A model generated the notes under the pieces. It was not told the origin of the DNA. It did no database searches and saw only the letters and a list, made by a program, of their open reading frames with translations. The position numbers were made by a program, and so were the translations under genes. From JBBREP01 sp038202885 (lineage in GTDB: Bacteria > Actinomycetota > Acidimicrobiia > IMCC26256 > PALSA-610), in contig JBBREP010000010.1 of the NCBI GenBank assembly GCA_038202885.1, positions 1 to 64,000 of the forward strand: a stretch of 64,000 bases of DNA, in the 5' to 3' direction. Each line of letters starts with the position of its first letter. Positions within the stretch are counted from its first letter, which is position 1. This document shows, piece by piece, positions 23,588 to 32,796 of the stretch.

Positions 23588-24586
23588 ATGGCCGGCGGTC
23601 AGGAGCGCATTCTGCGCCGACGCATCAAGTCGGTGCAGTCGACGAAGAAGATCACGCGCGCGATGGAGCTCATTGCCGCGAGCCGCATCGTCAAGGCCCA
23701 AGCGCGTGTCCACGCAGCGCAGCCCTATGCCGATGGCATCACGGGCGTGGTGCGCGACCTCGCGGCGGCTGGCGCGGGTAGCAGCAATCCGTTGCTCGCG
23801 GGCCGCGAGCAGGTCAACACGGTGGCGCACATCGTGATCGCCGCCGACCGCGGTCTGTGTGGTGGTTACAACTCGACGATCGTGCGCACGGCCGAGCGCG
23901 AAATGCGTGACCATGCCCTGCTGGGCCACCGCAACCTGCTCGTGACCGCAGGGCGCAAGCCCGAGAGCTACTTCCGGTTCCGAGAGATTCCGATCGAAGC
24001 CGATTTCGCGGGATTCAGCGACGGCCCGAGCTACGAAGACGCCCGCTCGATTGCGAGCACGGTCACGCAGCGGTTCCTCGACGGCGACATCGACCGCGTG
24101 CAGATCATCTACACGAAGTTCCTGTCGGCCGGCCGCCAAGAAGTGGTCGTCGAGCCGCTCATGCCGCTCGACACATCCGAAATCGCTGGCGACCTCACCC
24201 AGGCGGTGGCGAAGCCAGACCGGGAGCGAGCGACGAGCGACGCGGGGGCCGAGCCACTCGCAGCGCCGGGCGGAGCAGGCGCAAAAGGCGGCGGGTACGA
24301 ATTTGAGCCGGCGCCGGAAACGATTCTTGACGCGCTGCTGCCGCGCTACGCCGAAGCGCGGGTGTTCGCGGCGTTGCTGAACGCGGCTGCGTCCGAGCAC
24401 GCCTTTCGCCAACGGGCCATGAAGGCTGCCACCGACAACGCGGACGAACTGATCCGCACGTTGTCGCGCATCATGAACCGCGCCCGTCAAGATTCGATCA
24501 CCACCGAGATCATGGAGATCGTCGGCGGCGCCGAGGCCCTCGGATCCACCGCCATCCTCGACGACGACCTGCTCATTTCGAACTAG
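23588..24586 (+). CDS. atpG: ATP synthase F1 subunit gamma with repeat-derived insert
   Basis: Gamma is the central rotor shaft. The 332-aa protein is about 30 residues longer than usual. The N-terminal helix (R-R-R-I-K-S-V-Q-S-T-K-K-I-T-R-A-M) and the C-terminal helix (R-A-M-K-A-A-T-D-N-A-D-E-L-I) are intact, as is D-R-G-L-C-G-G-Y-N (87-95). The extra residues, about 209-236, form an Ala/Gly-rich stretch just before the conserved Y-E-F-E-P. They are encoded by a copy of dispersed repeat family 1 (24214-24285), which keeps the frame. The insert lies in the globular domain away from the rotor helices, so function is probably kept. Confidence 0.93.
   Translation: MAGGQERILRRRIKSVQSTKKITRAMELIAASRIVKAQARVHAAQPYADGITGVVRDLAAAGAGSSNPLLAGREQVNTVAHIVIAADRGLCGGYNSTIVRTAEREMRDHALLGHRNLLVTAGRKPESYFRFREIPIEADFAGFSDGPSYEDARSIASTVTQRFLDGDIDRVQIIYTKFLSAGRQEVVVEPLMPLDTSEIAGDLTQAVAKPDRERATSDAGAEPLAAPGGAGAKGGGYEFEPAPETILDALLPRYAEARVFAALLNAAASEHAFRQRAMKAATDNADELIRTLSRIMNRARQDSITTEIMEIVGGAEALGSTAILDDDLLISN
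24214..24285. repeat. Dispersed repeat family 1, copy C, in frame within atpG
   Basis: 72 bp (24 codons) aligning with copies at 7089-7160 and 27548-27620. The right end CTCGCAGCGCCGGGCG plus GAGCAGGCGCA differs from copy A by one base over 27. Confidence 0.8.
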
Positions 24587-24620
24587 CCCGCAATCCGGCG
24601 GCGCATCACGGCGCCCGCCA

Positions 24621-24648
24621 CACACCTCGACTGCCACACCTCGACTGC
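24621..24648. repeat. 14-bp perfect tandem duplication before atpD
   Basis: CACACCTCGACTGC occurs twice end to end in the 90-nt atpG-atpD spacer, upstream of the AGGAG ribosome site of atpD. Confidence 0.85.
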
Positions 24649-24676
24649 ACGAGACGAAGAAGCCAGGAGCACGAAC

Positions 24677-26110
<1,434 letters not shown>

Positions 26111-26114
26111 GCGC

Positions 26115-26501
26115 ATGTCCCTCGTGGTCCAGCTGGTGTCGCCCGAACAGGTGCTGTTCGAAGGCGAGGCCGACATGGTCGTGGCGCGCACGCTGGAGGG
26201 CGGCGACATCGCGTTCCAGACCGGTCACGCGCCGTTCCTCGGCGCGCTTGCGATCTGGCCGGTGCGGGTACTTGGCGCCGAGAGCGAGTTGGCCTTCGCG
26301 TGTCACGGTGGGTTTGTGCAGGTGGATGGCACGAAGGTGGTCATCCTCTCCGATGTGGCCGAACTGCGAGCCGACATCGATGTCGCTCGGGCCGAGGCCG
26401 CACGAGCGAAGGCCGAAGCAGCCTTGGCGGTCGACGTCGATGACGCCGAGGCCGCCGCCGCGCTCGCCCGCGCCATCACCCGCATCAACGTCGCCGCCTG
26501 A
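26115..26501 (+). CDS. atpC: ATP synthase F1 subunit epsilon
   Basis: Epsilon couples the shaft to the c-ring and can inhibit ATP hydrolysis. The 128-aa protein has the N-terminal beta-sandwich (V-S-P-E-Q-V-L-F-E-G-E and Q-T-G-H-A-P-F-L-G) and a C-terminal Ala-rich helical pair. The ATG lies 4 nt after atpD. It ends the operon; a strong hairpin follows. Confidence 0.94.
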   Translation: MSLVVQLVSPEQVLFEGEADMVVARTLEGGDIAFQTGHAPFLGALAIWPVRVLGAESELAFACHGGFVQVDGTKVVILSDVAELRADIDVARAEAARAKAEAALAVDVDDAEAAAALARAITRINVAA

Positions 26502-26539
26502 TCCCGCCTCGGTCGCGCCAACGCAGCGAATCTGGGGCG

Positions 26540-26564
26540 AAAATCCCCCTGTGAGAGGGATTTT
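26540..26564 (+). terminator. Rho-independent-type terminator of the atp operon
   Basis: AAAATCCC (26540-26547) and GGGATTTT (26557-26564) form an 8-bp stem whose 3' arm ends in TTTT, 38 nt after the atpC stop. Confidence 0.75.
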
Positions 26565-26589
26565 GGGTACAAGAACGACGGTGGATCGC

Positions 26590-26595
26590 TACGGT
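26590..26595 (+). promoter_or_regulatory. -10 box (TACGGT) of the homocysteine methyltransferase-like gene
   Basis: TACGGT lies 8 nt before the ATG at 26604. Confidence 0.45.
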
Positions 26596-26603
26596 GCTCG
26601 CTG

Positions 26604-27524
26604 ATGCGGGCGACGTTGGCGGAGATGTTGGCGTCGGGGCGGGTGCTGTTGGCCGATGGCGCGACGGGCACGAACTACTTCGGTATGGGGTTGGAATCGG
26701 GCAACGCGCCCGAGTTGTGGATCGACGCGCACCCCGACCGCGTGCAGGCGTTGCACCAGCAATTCGTCGATGCCGGCGCCGACATCATCCTCACGAACAC
26801 GTTCGGGGCGAACCGTTCACGCCTCGCGTTGCACGGTCATGAGGACCGGGCCTTCGAGTGGTCGCAGCGCGCGGCCCGACTCGCACGCGAGGTCGCTGAC
26901 GCGGCCGACCGTCCGATTGTGGTCGCCGGGTCAGTCGGGCCGACCGGCGCCCTGTTCGAGCCGCTCGGCGAACTCACCGACGCGATCGCGACCGAGATGT
27001 TCCGCGAGCAGATCGCGGGGCTGGCCTCGGGCGGCGCCGACGTGGCGTGGATCGAGACGATGTCGGCCGTCGAAGAAGTACGCGCCGCAGCACAAGGTGC
27101 GATCGCGGTCGGACTGGCCTACACGGCGACATGCTCGTTCGGCTCGGGCGGCCGCACGATGATGGGCGTCGAACCAGCTGCGTTGGTCGAGATGTTCTCG
27201 GGGCTCGGTGTCGCGCCCCTCGCGGTGGGCGCAAACTGTGGCGTCGGCGCGTCCGACACCCTCGTGTCGTTGCTCGCCATGACCGAGTCGTCGCCCGCCA
27301 CGATGTTCATCGCCAAGGCGAACTGCGGCATCCCCCAGGTCGTCGGCACCGACATCGTGTACTCGGCCACGCCCGAGGCGATGGGTGAGTACGCAGTGTC
27401 TGCCGTCGAGGCCGGTGCGAGCATCGTCGGCGGGTGTTGTGGCACGTCACCAGCCCATCTCGCGGTGATGCGACGTGCACTCGACGCGCGCGTCGCGGGA
27501 GACGTCCGGGCGCGGCCGCGCTGA
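26604..27524 (+). CDS. Homocysteine S-methyltransferase family protein
   Basis: A 306-aa (beta/alpha)8 protein of the Hcy-binding family (BHMT, MmuM, N-terminal MetH). The start L-L-A-D-G-A-T-G-T-N is typical. The zinc-binding cysteines are in G-A-N-C-G (about 210) and G-G-C-C-G-T (about 280). It should methylate homocysteine to methionine from betaine, S-methylmethionine or another donor; the donor cannot be assigned. There are no cobalamin or folate domains, so it is not full-length MetH. It stands alone between the atp terminator and a repeat copy. Confidence 0.85.
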   Translation: MRATLAEMLASGRVLLADGATGTNYFGMGLESGNAPELWIDAHPDRVQALHQQFVDAGADIILTNTFGANRSRLALHGHEDRAFEWSQRAARLAREVADAADRPIVVAGSVGPTGALFEPLGELTDAIATEMFREQIAGLASGGADVAWIETMSAVEEVRAAAQGAIAVGLAYTATCSFGSGGRTMMGVEPAALVEMFSGLGVAPLAVGANCGVGASDTLVSLLAMTESSPATMFIAKANCGIPQVVGTDIVYSATPEAMGEYAVSAVEAGASIVGGCCGTSPAHLAVMRRALDARVAGDVRARPR

Positions 27525-27547
27525 CCAGTGAGACGTGCGGCGCCGAA

Positions 27548-27620
27548 GCCAGCCCGGGAGCGAGGGACGAGTGACACGGGTGGCGAGTCGCTCGTAGCGC
27601 CCGACGAAGGACGCGCAAGC
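27548..27620. repeat. Dispersed repeat family 1, copy B
   Basis: About 73 bp between two converging genes. It shares AGCCCGGGAGCGA, GAGTGAC-CGGGTG and the AGCGCC end with copy A and is closer to copy C in its middle. It may also act as the transcription end for both genes. Confidence 0.75.
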
Positions 27621-27628
27621 GACAGGAG

Positions 27629-28624
27629 CTATTCGCCCCAGCGAACGGCGGAGTATTTGACGAGCTTCGACCACTGGTGGCGGGCCTCGACGGTGCGGAT
27701 CGTGCCGCTCTTGGAGCGCATGACGAGCGACTCGGTCATGGCGCCGTCGGGCAGATAGCGCACACCGCGCAGGAAGTCACCGTTGGTGACCCCGGTGGCT
27801 GCGAAGAACACGTCGTCGCTGCGCACGAGATCGTCGATCGTGAGCACCTGGTCGAGGTCGTAGCCGGCGTCAAGGGCCTCGGTGCGTTCGCCTTCGTCGC
27901 GCGGCCACAGGCGCCCGTAGATCTCGCCGCCGAGACACTTCATGGCGCACGCGGCCGTGACGCCTTCGGGAGTACCGCCGATGCCGAAGAGGATGTCGCT
28001 GCCCGAGTCGGGCCATGCGACGGCAATGGCGCCCGCGATGTCCCCGTCGGGGATGAGCTTGATGCGCGCACCCGCGTCGCGGATGTCTTCGATGAGCTGC
28101 TTGTGGCGAGGCCGGTCGAGCACGACGGCCGTCACGTCTTGGACGCGCTCACCGAGCGCCTTGGCGACGGAGTGCAGGTTGTCGCGTACCGACGCGTCGA
28201 GGTCGACGGCGTCGACGCACTCGGGTCCGACCGCGATCTTGTCCATGTAGACGCACGGCCCCGGGTTGAACATGGTGCCGCGCTGGCTCATGGCGATCAC
28301 GGCGAGGGCGTTGTCGCGACCGAGCGAGCAGAGCGTCGTGCCATCGACGGGGTCGACGGCGATGTCGACAGGCATCGAGCCTTCCGTGCCGATCCGCTCG
28401 CCGTTGTAGAGCATCGGCGCTTCGTCCTTTTCGCCTTCGCCGATCACGACGATGCCGTCGACCGCCATCGAGCTGAGTACGACGCGCATCGCGTCGACGG
28501 CGGCTCCGTCGACGCCGTTCTTGTCGCCGCGACCCATCCAACGGCCCGCCGCGAGCGCGGCTGCTTCGGTGACGCGCACCAGCTCCATGGCCAGGTTGCG
28601 ATCGGGTTGTTGGTCGGTATCCAT
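27629..28624 (-). CDS. glpX: Class II fructose-1,6-bisphosphatase
   Basis: GlpX dephosphorylates fructose-1,6-bisphosphate in gluconeogenesis. The 331-aa protein shows the lithium-sensitive phosphatase metal sites: G-E-G-E-K-D-E-A (62-69) and D-P-V-D-G-T-T (91-97), plus G-I-G-G-T-P-E-G-V further on. GlpX is the standard FBPase of Actinobacteria. The ATG at 28624 has no strong ribosome site; a TAGATT box lies 36 nt upstream, so a short leader is likely. Divergent from the SDR gene. Confidence 0.95.
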   Translation of the reverse strand: MDTDQQPDRNLAMELVRVTEAAALAAGRWMGRGDKNGVDGAAVDAMRVVLSSMAVDGIVVIGEGEKDEAPMLYNGERIGTEGSMPVDIAVDPVDGTTLCSLGRDNALAVIAMSQRGTMFNPGPCVYMDKIAVGPECVDAVDLDASVRDNLHSVAKALGERVQDVTAVVLDRPRHKQLIEDIRDAGARIKLIPDGDIAGAIAVAWPDSGSDILFGIGGTPEGVTAACAMKCLGGEIYGRLWPRDEGERTEALDAGYDLDQVLTIDDLVRSDDVFFAATGVTNGDFLRGVRYLPDGAMTESLVMRSKSGTIRTVEARHQWSKLVKYSAVRWGE

Positions 28625-28675
28625 CGTGGGCCCCGTCTGTGAGCGGTAGCGAACCGACGCAATCTACCGGGGCGC

Positions 28676-28681
28676 TACCGT
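28676..28681 (+). promoter_or_regulatory. -10 box (TACCGT) of the SDR gene
   Basis: TACCGT ends 8 nt before the ATG at 28690, which favours that ATG over the longer in-frame start at 28639. Confidence 0.45.
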
Positions 28682-28689
28682 GCGCGACC

Positions 28690-29490
28690 ATGCATGGCTT
28701 GATAAAGAAGGTGGTCTTGGTGACGGGTGCCGCTTCGGGCATCGGTGAGGCGTGCGTGGAGCGGTTCCTGAGGGAAGGCGCCATTGTGGTGGGCGCCGAC
28801 GTGCGCCCGCCGGGCCGAGACCTCGACCTTCCACCGGGGATGGAGCCGGCCGCCTTCGCTGAGCTCGACGTGCGCGACGAGGCGGCAACCGCAGCGCTGG
28901 TCGCGTCGATCGTGGCCGAGCACGGTCGCATCGACGGTGTGGTGACGGCCGCTGGTGTCGCGGGCGGCGGGGCCGCGCACATGGTCGACGAGGCCGCGTG
29001 GGATCACGTGCTCGACATCAACCTGAAAGGCACCTTTCTCACCGCAAAGTGCGTCGTCGGGGCGATGCTCGAGAATGCAGCGGTCGATGGCGAGCGGGGC
29101 TCGATCGTGACGATCGCATCTGTCGAGGGCCTCGAAGGCACCGCGGGTGGGAGCGCGTACAACGCGTCGAAGGGCGGTGTCGTGCTCTTCACGAAGAATC
29201 TCGCCATTGACTACGGGCGACGCGGCATCCGCGCGAACTGCATCTGTCCTGGTTTCATCGACACGCCGATGTTCCAGGGCGTGTTCGATAGCGACGGACT
29301 GGGCGACGTGCGCGCCGATATCGAGCGCGAACACAAGCTTCGTCGCTTCGGGCGCGCCTCGGAGATCGCTGCGGCTGCGCTGTTCCTGCTCTCGAGCGAT
29401 GCTTCGTTTGTGAGCGGTGTCGCACTTCCCGTCGACGGCGGCTACACCGCCGGACGCGATCACGGCATCACCGCAATGATGGGACTCTGA
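28690..29490 (+). CDS. Short-chain dehydrogenase/reductase
   Basis: A 266-aa classical SDR. Cofactor motif T-G-A-A-S-G-I-G (12-19), D at the end of beta-2 (A-D-V) favouring NAD(H), the catalytic Ser in I-A-S-V-E-G, Y-N-A-S-K (YxxxK), and C-P-G-F-I-D-T-P. The substrate is unknown; sequence style is like glucose-1-dehydrogenase or 3-oxoacyl reductase members. Its last 23 nt overlap the converging metG gene. Confidence 0.85.
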   Translation: MHGLIKKVVLVTGAASGIGEACVERFLREGAIVVGADVRPPGRDLDLPPGMEPAAFAELDVRDEAATAALVASIVAEHGRIDGVVTAAGVAGGGAAHMVDEAAWDHVLDINLKGTFLTAKCVVGAMLENAAVDGERGSIVTIASVEGLEGTAGGSAYNASKGGVVLFTKNLAIDYGRRGIRANCICPGFIDTPMFQGVFDSDGLGDVRADIEREHKLRRFGRASEIAAAALFLLSSDASFVSGVALPVDGGYTAGRDHGITAMMGL

Positions 29491-30961
29491 GACCGAGTTT
29501 CCCCACGAGGGGTTCGCCGGGCGTCGGGCCGGCCAGCCGCTCGACTGCACGCTCGGCCAGGTCAGGGAGAAACGGCGACAGTTCGCTCGCGACGATGCGG
29601 GCGGCGTGCAACGCGGGCGCGATCGCCGCGGCGCGTTCGAGTGTGTCGCTGATCGTCCACGGTGCAGCGTGCTCGAGCCAGCGGTTGGCGTCGGCGACGA
29701 CCGCCAGCAGCACGGCGACCGCGGCGCGGAAATCGAAGCGTTCGACTGCGCGGTCGACGCGGTCGGCGACGTCGTCGGCGTTGGCGATGCGGGCGCACAC
29801 GAGTTCGTCGAGCGGGAGGTGGGGCACAAGGCTCGCGAGTTTCGTCACGCGTTGCACGAGGTTGCCGATGCCGTTGGCCAGGTCTCGATCCGATGCTCCG
29901 ACGACACCGTCGATCGTGAAGTCGGCGTCGCCGACGCGTGGCACTTCTCGCAGAAGCCACCAGCGCACGGCATCGGTGCCGAATGCGTGCACGAGCGCGA
30001 ACGGATCGACGCCGTTGCCGAGCGACTTGCCGATCTTGGCACCGTCGACCGTCAGATAGTCGTGCACGAAGATGATGTCGGGGAGCGCCAGACCGGCCGA
30101 CAGTAGGAACGCGCACCAGTACACGGCGTGAAAGCGCACGATGCCCTTACCGACCACGTGCACCCTCTCGGTGTGCGCGTCGGCCCACCAACGCTGGTAG
30201 TCGACACCATGCGACGGTGTCGGGCCGAAACCGAGCGCGCTGACGTAGTTCACGAGCGCGTCGAGCCACACGTAGATGATCTGCGTAGGGTCGCCGGGCA
30301 CGGAAATGCCCCAACCGTGGGCGCGGGTCGCGTCGCGCGACACGCTGATGTCGCGTACTCCGGCGGCGAGGAACGCGAGCACTTCGTTGCGGCGGTGCTC
30401 CGGTTCGATACGCAACCGTCCGCTGGTGATCGCGTCGCGCAACGTCTCGCCGTAACGCTCGAGCCGGAAGAACCAATTGCGTTCCACGACGCGTCGCGGC
30501 GCAACGGTGTGCTCGCCACACGTGCCATCCGTCGCGAGTTCGGCGGCATCGACGAATCCTTCGCAACCCTGGCAGTACAGGCCGTCGTAGTCGCGTTGAT
30601 ACACATCGCCACCGCGTTCGAGCAGTTGCCAGATGTGGCGGACCGCGGGCGCGTGGCGAGCGTCCGCGCTCGTGTGGATGTAGTCGTCGAAGCTGATGTT
30701 GAGCGCCGAACCGAGAGCGGCGAAGCGCGCGCCCTGATCGTCGATATACCGCGCGACACCCACGTCGGTATCGAGTGCGGCACTCGCGTTCTTGAGTGCG
30801 TGGTCATCGGTGCCCGAATGCAATCGCACGGCGCGGCCGCGCCTGCGTGCGTGGCGCGCGAGCACGTCGGCTTGCACGTATTCGAGCGCGTGCCCGAGGT
30901 GCGGATCGCCGTTGACGTACGGCAGCGACGCGGTGATGTAGAGAGCGTTGGGTGGCGCCAT
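29468..30961 (-). CDS. metG: Methionine-tRNA ligase
   Basis: MetRS charges tRNA-Met and initiator tRNA. The 497-aa protein is the short form without a C-terminal dimerisation domain. The HIGH motif reads H-L-G-H, following Y-V-N-G-D-P. The zinc knuckle is C-Q-G-C-E ... C-G-E-H, and the KMSKS loop is K-I-G-K-S. The anticodon-binding helical domain fills the last ~150 residues. The ATG at 30961 has a perfect AGGAGG 7 nt upstream, but that sequence is fully paired in a 10-bp hairpin. The stop lies inside the 3' end of the converging SDR gene. Confidence 0.95.
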   Translation of the reverse strand: MAPPNALYITASLPYVNGDPHLGHALEYVQADVLARHARRRGRAVRLHSGTDDHALKNASAALDTDVGVARYIDDQGARFAALGSALNISFDDYIHTSADARHAPAVRHIWQLLERGGDVYQRDYDGLYCQGCEGFVDAAELATDGTCGEHTVAPRRVVERNWFFRLERYGETLRDAITSGRLRIEPEHRRNEVLAFLAAGVRDISVSRDATRAHGWGISVPGDPTQIIYVWLDALVNYVSALGFGPTPSHGVDYQRWWADAHTERVHVVGKGIVRFHAVYWCAFLLSAGLALPDIIFVHDYLTVDGAKIGKSLGNGVDPFALVHAFGTDAVRWWLLREVPRVGDADFTIDGVVGASDRDLANGIGNLVQRVTKLASLVPHLPLDELVCARIANADDVADRVDRAVERFDFRAAVAVLLAVVADANRWLEHAAPWTISDTLERAAAIAPALHAARIVASELSPFLPDLAERAVERLAGPTPGEPLVGKLGLRVPSLR

Positions 30962-30964
30962 GGT

Positions 30965-30994
30965 GATTCCTCCTGCAACGGGCGAGGAGGAATC
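30965..30994 (-). promoter_or_regulatory. Hairpin sequestering the metG Shine-Dalgarno
   Basis: In the minus-strand RNA, GAUUCCUCCU and AGGAGGAAUC pair perfectly (10 bp) around a 10-nt loop. The 3' arm is the ribosome site, 3 nt before the AUG. Opening the stem would be needed for efficient translation, so this looks like a translational switch or self-limiting leader. Confidence 0.7.
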
Positions 30995-30999
30995 GATGC

Positions 31000-31021
31000 C
31001 GGTCCCAACCTCGCGGGACCG
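31000..31021 (-). promoter_or_regulatory. Second hairpin in the metG leader
   Basis: CGGTCCC (31000-31006) and GGGACCG (31015-31021) form a 7-bp stem with an 8-nt loop directly upstream of the sequestering hairpin. A further GGGCCC / GGGCCC stem with a UUCG loop in the minus-strand RNA lies at 31049-31064. Together they suggest a structured leader. Confidence 0.5.
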
Positions 31022-31081
31022 ATATCGGCGTGGTGTCAGCGCGCGCCGCAGGGCCCCGAAGGGCCCATCATCGAGCTGGTC

Positions 31082-31105
31082 TCGATGGACTTCTCGATGG
31101 ACTTC
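31082..31105. repeat. 12-bp perfect tandem duplication
   Basis: TCGATGGACTTC occurs twice end to end in the 240-nt region between metG and the methyltransferase gene. Confidence 0.8.
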
Positions 31106-31201
31106 CTGGCGAGGTTGCCGACGAGCGGCGTGCGCGACATCGCCATCATCATCGGCGGTGGGCCCGTGATCTGCAACCGAATTCTGCGAGACTGCAGCGT
31201 G

Positions 31202-31822
31202 ATGGATGAGCGCCTGTTGGCCGTGGCCCGCTCCGCGAAGGGATTCATGCCTGACGACGAGGGACTCGCGCTCCACGACGCCGCGCTGGCCGCGGCGCGT
31301 GCGGTCGGGCTTCCTTTGCTCGAGATCGGCACGTACTGCGGCAAGTCCGGCGTGTACCTCGGTGCCGCGGCACGCGCCGGTTCGACGGTGCTCTTCACCG
31401 TCGACCATCACCGCGGTTCGGAAGAGAACCAGGCCGGCTGGGAACACCACGATCTCGAACTCGTTGACGAGCGCACCGGCGCCATGGACACGCTGCCCTT
31501 CTTCCGCCGCACGATCGCCGAGGCTGGTCTCGAGGATGTGGTGGTGGCGGTCGTCGGCTACTCGGCGCCGGTGGCACGTGCGTGGGCGACTCCGGTGAGC
31601 TTCTTGTTCATCGACGGTGGCCACGCACTCGATGTGGCGATGGCCGACTACGCCAGCTGGTCACCGAACGTCGCGGCCGGTGGCACGCTCGCGATCCACG
31701 ACGTATTCGAACGTCCCGAAGACGGCGGCCAAGCTCCGTACGAAGTGTGGAAGCGCGCGGTGAGCGAAGGCTTCACGCCGATCGACGCCGTCGGCTCGCT
31801 GCGCACGCTGCGACGCAACTGA
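31202..31822 (+). CDS. Class I SAM-dependent methyltransferase, O-methyltransferase-like
   Basis: A 206-aa actinobacterial methyltransferase. A-K-G-F-M-P-D-D-E-G (13-22) leads to the SAM loop E-I-G-T-Y-C-G-K-S (41-49). Acidic D68-H-H-R-G-S is the ribose-binding end of beta-2. F-I-D-G-G-H (136-141) gives a possible metal/catalytic Asp-His as in cation-dependent O-methyltransferases. The substrate is unknown. The ATG at 31202 gives the usual N-terminus; GAGACT lies 8 nt upstream. It is divergent from metG with a 240-nt gap that holds the metG leader structures. Confidence 0.75.
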   Translation: MDERLLAVARSAKGFMPDDEGLALHDAALAAARAVGLPLLEIGTYCGKSGVYLGAAARAGSTVLFTVDHHRGSEENQAGWEHHDLELVDERTGAMDTLPFFRRTIAEAGLEDVVVAVVGYSAPVARAWATPVSFLFIDGGHALDVAMADYASWSPNVAAGGTLAIHDVFERPEDGGQAPYEVWKRAVSEGFTPIDAVGSLRTLRRN

Positions 31823-31909
31823 AGCGCCGCCGCGGGGTGGCTGTCGGCGGGCGCGCTCCAAGCGACGATGCGAGTCGCCCCGAGGATCCGACTCGCTCCT
31901 CAGACTCGG

Positions 31910-32188
31910 TCAGCGCGAGGCCGCGTGATTCGTGTGTTCGAGCACCGGCACGATGATCTCGTCGGCGACCCACTGGGCAACGCGTTCGGGATACGGGGTT
32001 GGTGGGTTGAGCACGAGGTGGGAGAAGCCGGCATCGACGAGTTGTATGAGGGTCTGTCTTGCTGTCGTCGGGTCGTCGTAGGCGACGCGCAGCTGTACCG
32101 AGCGCCTGATGGCGGCGGGGTCGCGGCCGATCGCTGCACAGTGTTCGTCGAGCGCGCCGCCGCCTCCTCCTCGGTGCTCGTGGTCCCA
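31910..32188 (-). pseudogene. C-terminal remnant of an LLM-class F420-dependent oxidoreductase
   Basis: Translation upstream of the stop at 31910 gives ~90 residues. They read like the end of a luciferase-like monooxygenase: L-D-E-H-C-A-A-I-G-R-D-P, then L-V-D-A-G-F-S-H-L-V-L-N and W-V-A-D-E. No start codon or N-terminal two-thirds exists; the frame hits a stop at 32189-32191, inside the left arm of a 13-bp inverted repeat. The rest was evidently deleted. An intact LLM gene is at 43661. Confidence 0.7.
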
Positions 32189-32225
32189 TCAGAACGCACA
32201 AAAGCGCGCCTTTGATGGGACCACG
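32179..32225. repeat. 13-bp perfect inverted repeat
   Basis: CGTGGTCCCATCA (32179-32191) and TGATGGGACCACG (32213-32225), spacer 21 nt. It sits exactly at the broken end of the oxidoreductase remnant. Confidence 0.85.
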
Positions 32226-32371
32226 GCGCGCCTGCCTGTTGCGCGCGTGGCTCGCGTGGTGGGTGATGGTCGTGTGACGTGAACCGAGATTTCTCAATGT
32301 TGTTCGGGCTGATGGGTGTTCGGGCGATGAGCGGGCTCGCCGCCACGCCAAACGGAACTTCCACAGGTTCA

Positions 32372-32405
32372 ACGGTGATGACTGCATGCGCCAATGCATC
32401 ACCGT
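32372..32405. repeat. 9-bp inverted repeat with overlapping inner palindrome
   Basis: ACGGTGATG (32372-32380) pairs with CATCACCGT (32397-32405); inside, TGCAT and ATGCA offer a competing stem. No gene is adjacent on either side. Confidence 0.7.
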
Positions 32406-32451
32406 CGTGCACGCAGGCCGCAAAACGACGCGACTCGATCGGGTCGAGCGG

Positions 32452-32796
32452 CTAGGACCAACCGTCGGCAGGGATGTACTCGCGGTGCAGCGTCTCGGGC
32501 GTGACGAACAGCATCTTGCAGGGCGCAACAACAACGATCTGGCGGTGCCACGCGCCTTGGGGGACGACGCATGCGCCACCGGCGCGCAGTTCGATTCTGC
32601 GTTCCTCGTCGACGTCGAGTTGGTCGCGGAGTATCACGTCGATCGCACCTTCGACGAGGTAGAGGAACTCGTCGTCGCTTGGATGCATCTCCCATTCGTC
32701 TCGCTCGCCGGGAACCGCAACCACCACGTGCCCTACCTGTCGGCCCTCGAATTGGACGCCGAGAAACTCTGTGTTCGGTGCCGCTCGCCGCGTCAT
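32452..32796 (-). CDS. Cupin-domain protein
   Basis: A 114-aa single-domain cupin. Cupin motif 1 is seen around H-P-S-D-D-E-F-L-Y-L-V-E-G (39-51) and motif 2 around V-P-Q-G-A-W-H-R (78-85). The likely metal ligands H39, E44 and H84 are kept. It is last in the minus-strand cluster, with its ATG overlapping the preceding stop (ATGA). Family members range from isomerases to sensors, so no reaction is assigned. Confidence 0.75.
   Translation of the reverse strand: MTRRAAPNTEFLGVQFEGRQVGHVVVAVPGERDEWEMHPSDDEFLYLVEGAIDVILRDQLDVDEERRIELRAGGACVVPQGAWHRQIVVVAPCKMLFVTPETLHREYIPADGWS

Larger units (their letters stand above)
31823..32451. other. Decayed region with a gene remnant and two inverted repeats
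   Basis: These ~630 nt have no intact gene. They hold the tail of an F420-type oxidoreductase (31910-32188, minus), a 13-bp inverted repeat at its broken end, a 9-bp inverted repeat at 32372-32405, and a small CTCGA/TCGAG hairpin (about 32430-32445) that may end the cupin operon. Confidence 0.6.

Noticed and set aside
30962..31201. T-box riboswitch upstream of metG
   Set aside because: A stretch loosely resembles GGNACCGCG, but the UGGN would not match the tRNA-Met discriminator and no stem I specifier or AG bulge was found. The sequestering hairpin itself is reported.
31868..32215. Plus-strand open frame over the decayed region
   Set aside because: It is antisense to a recognisable oxidoreductase remnant and resembles no protein.
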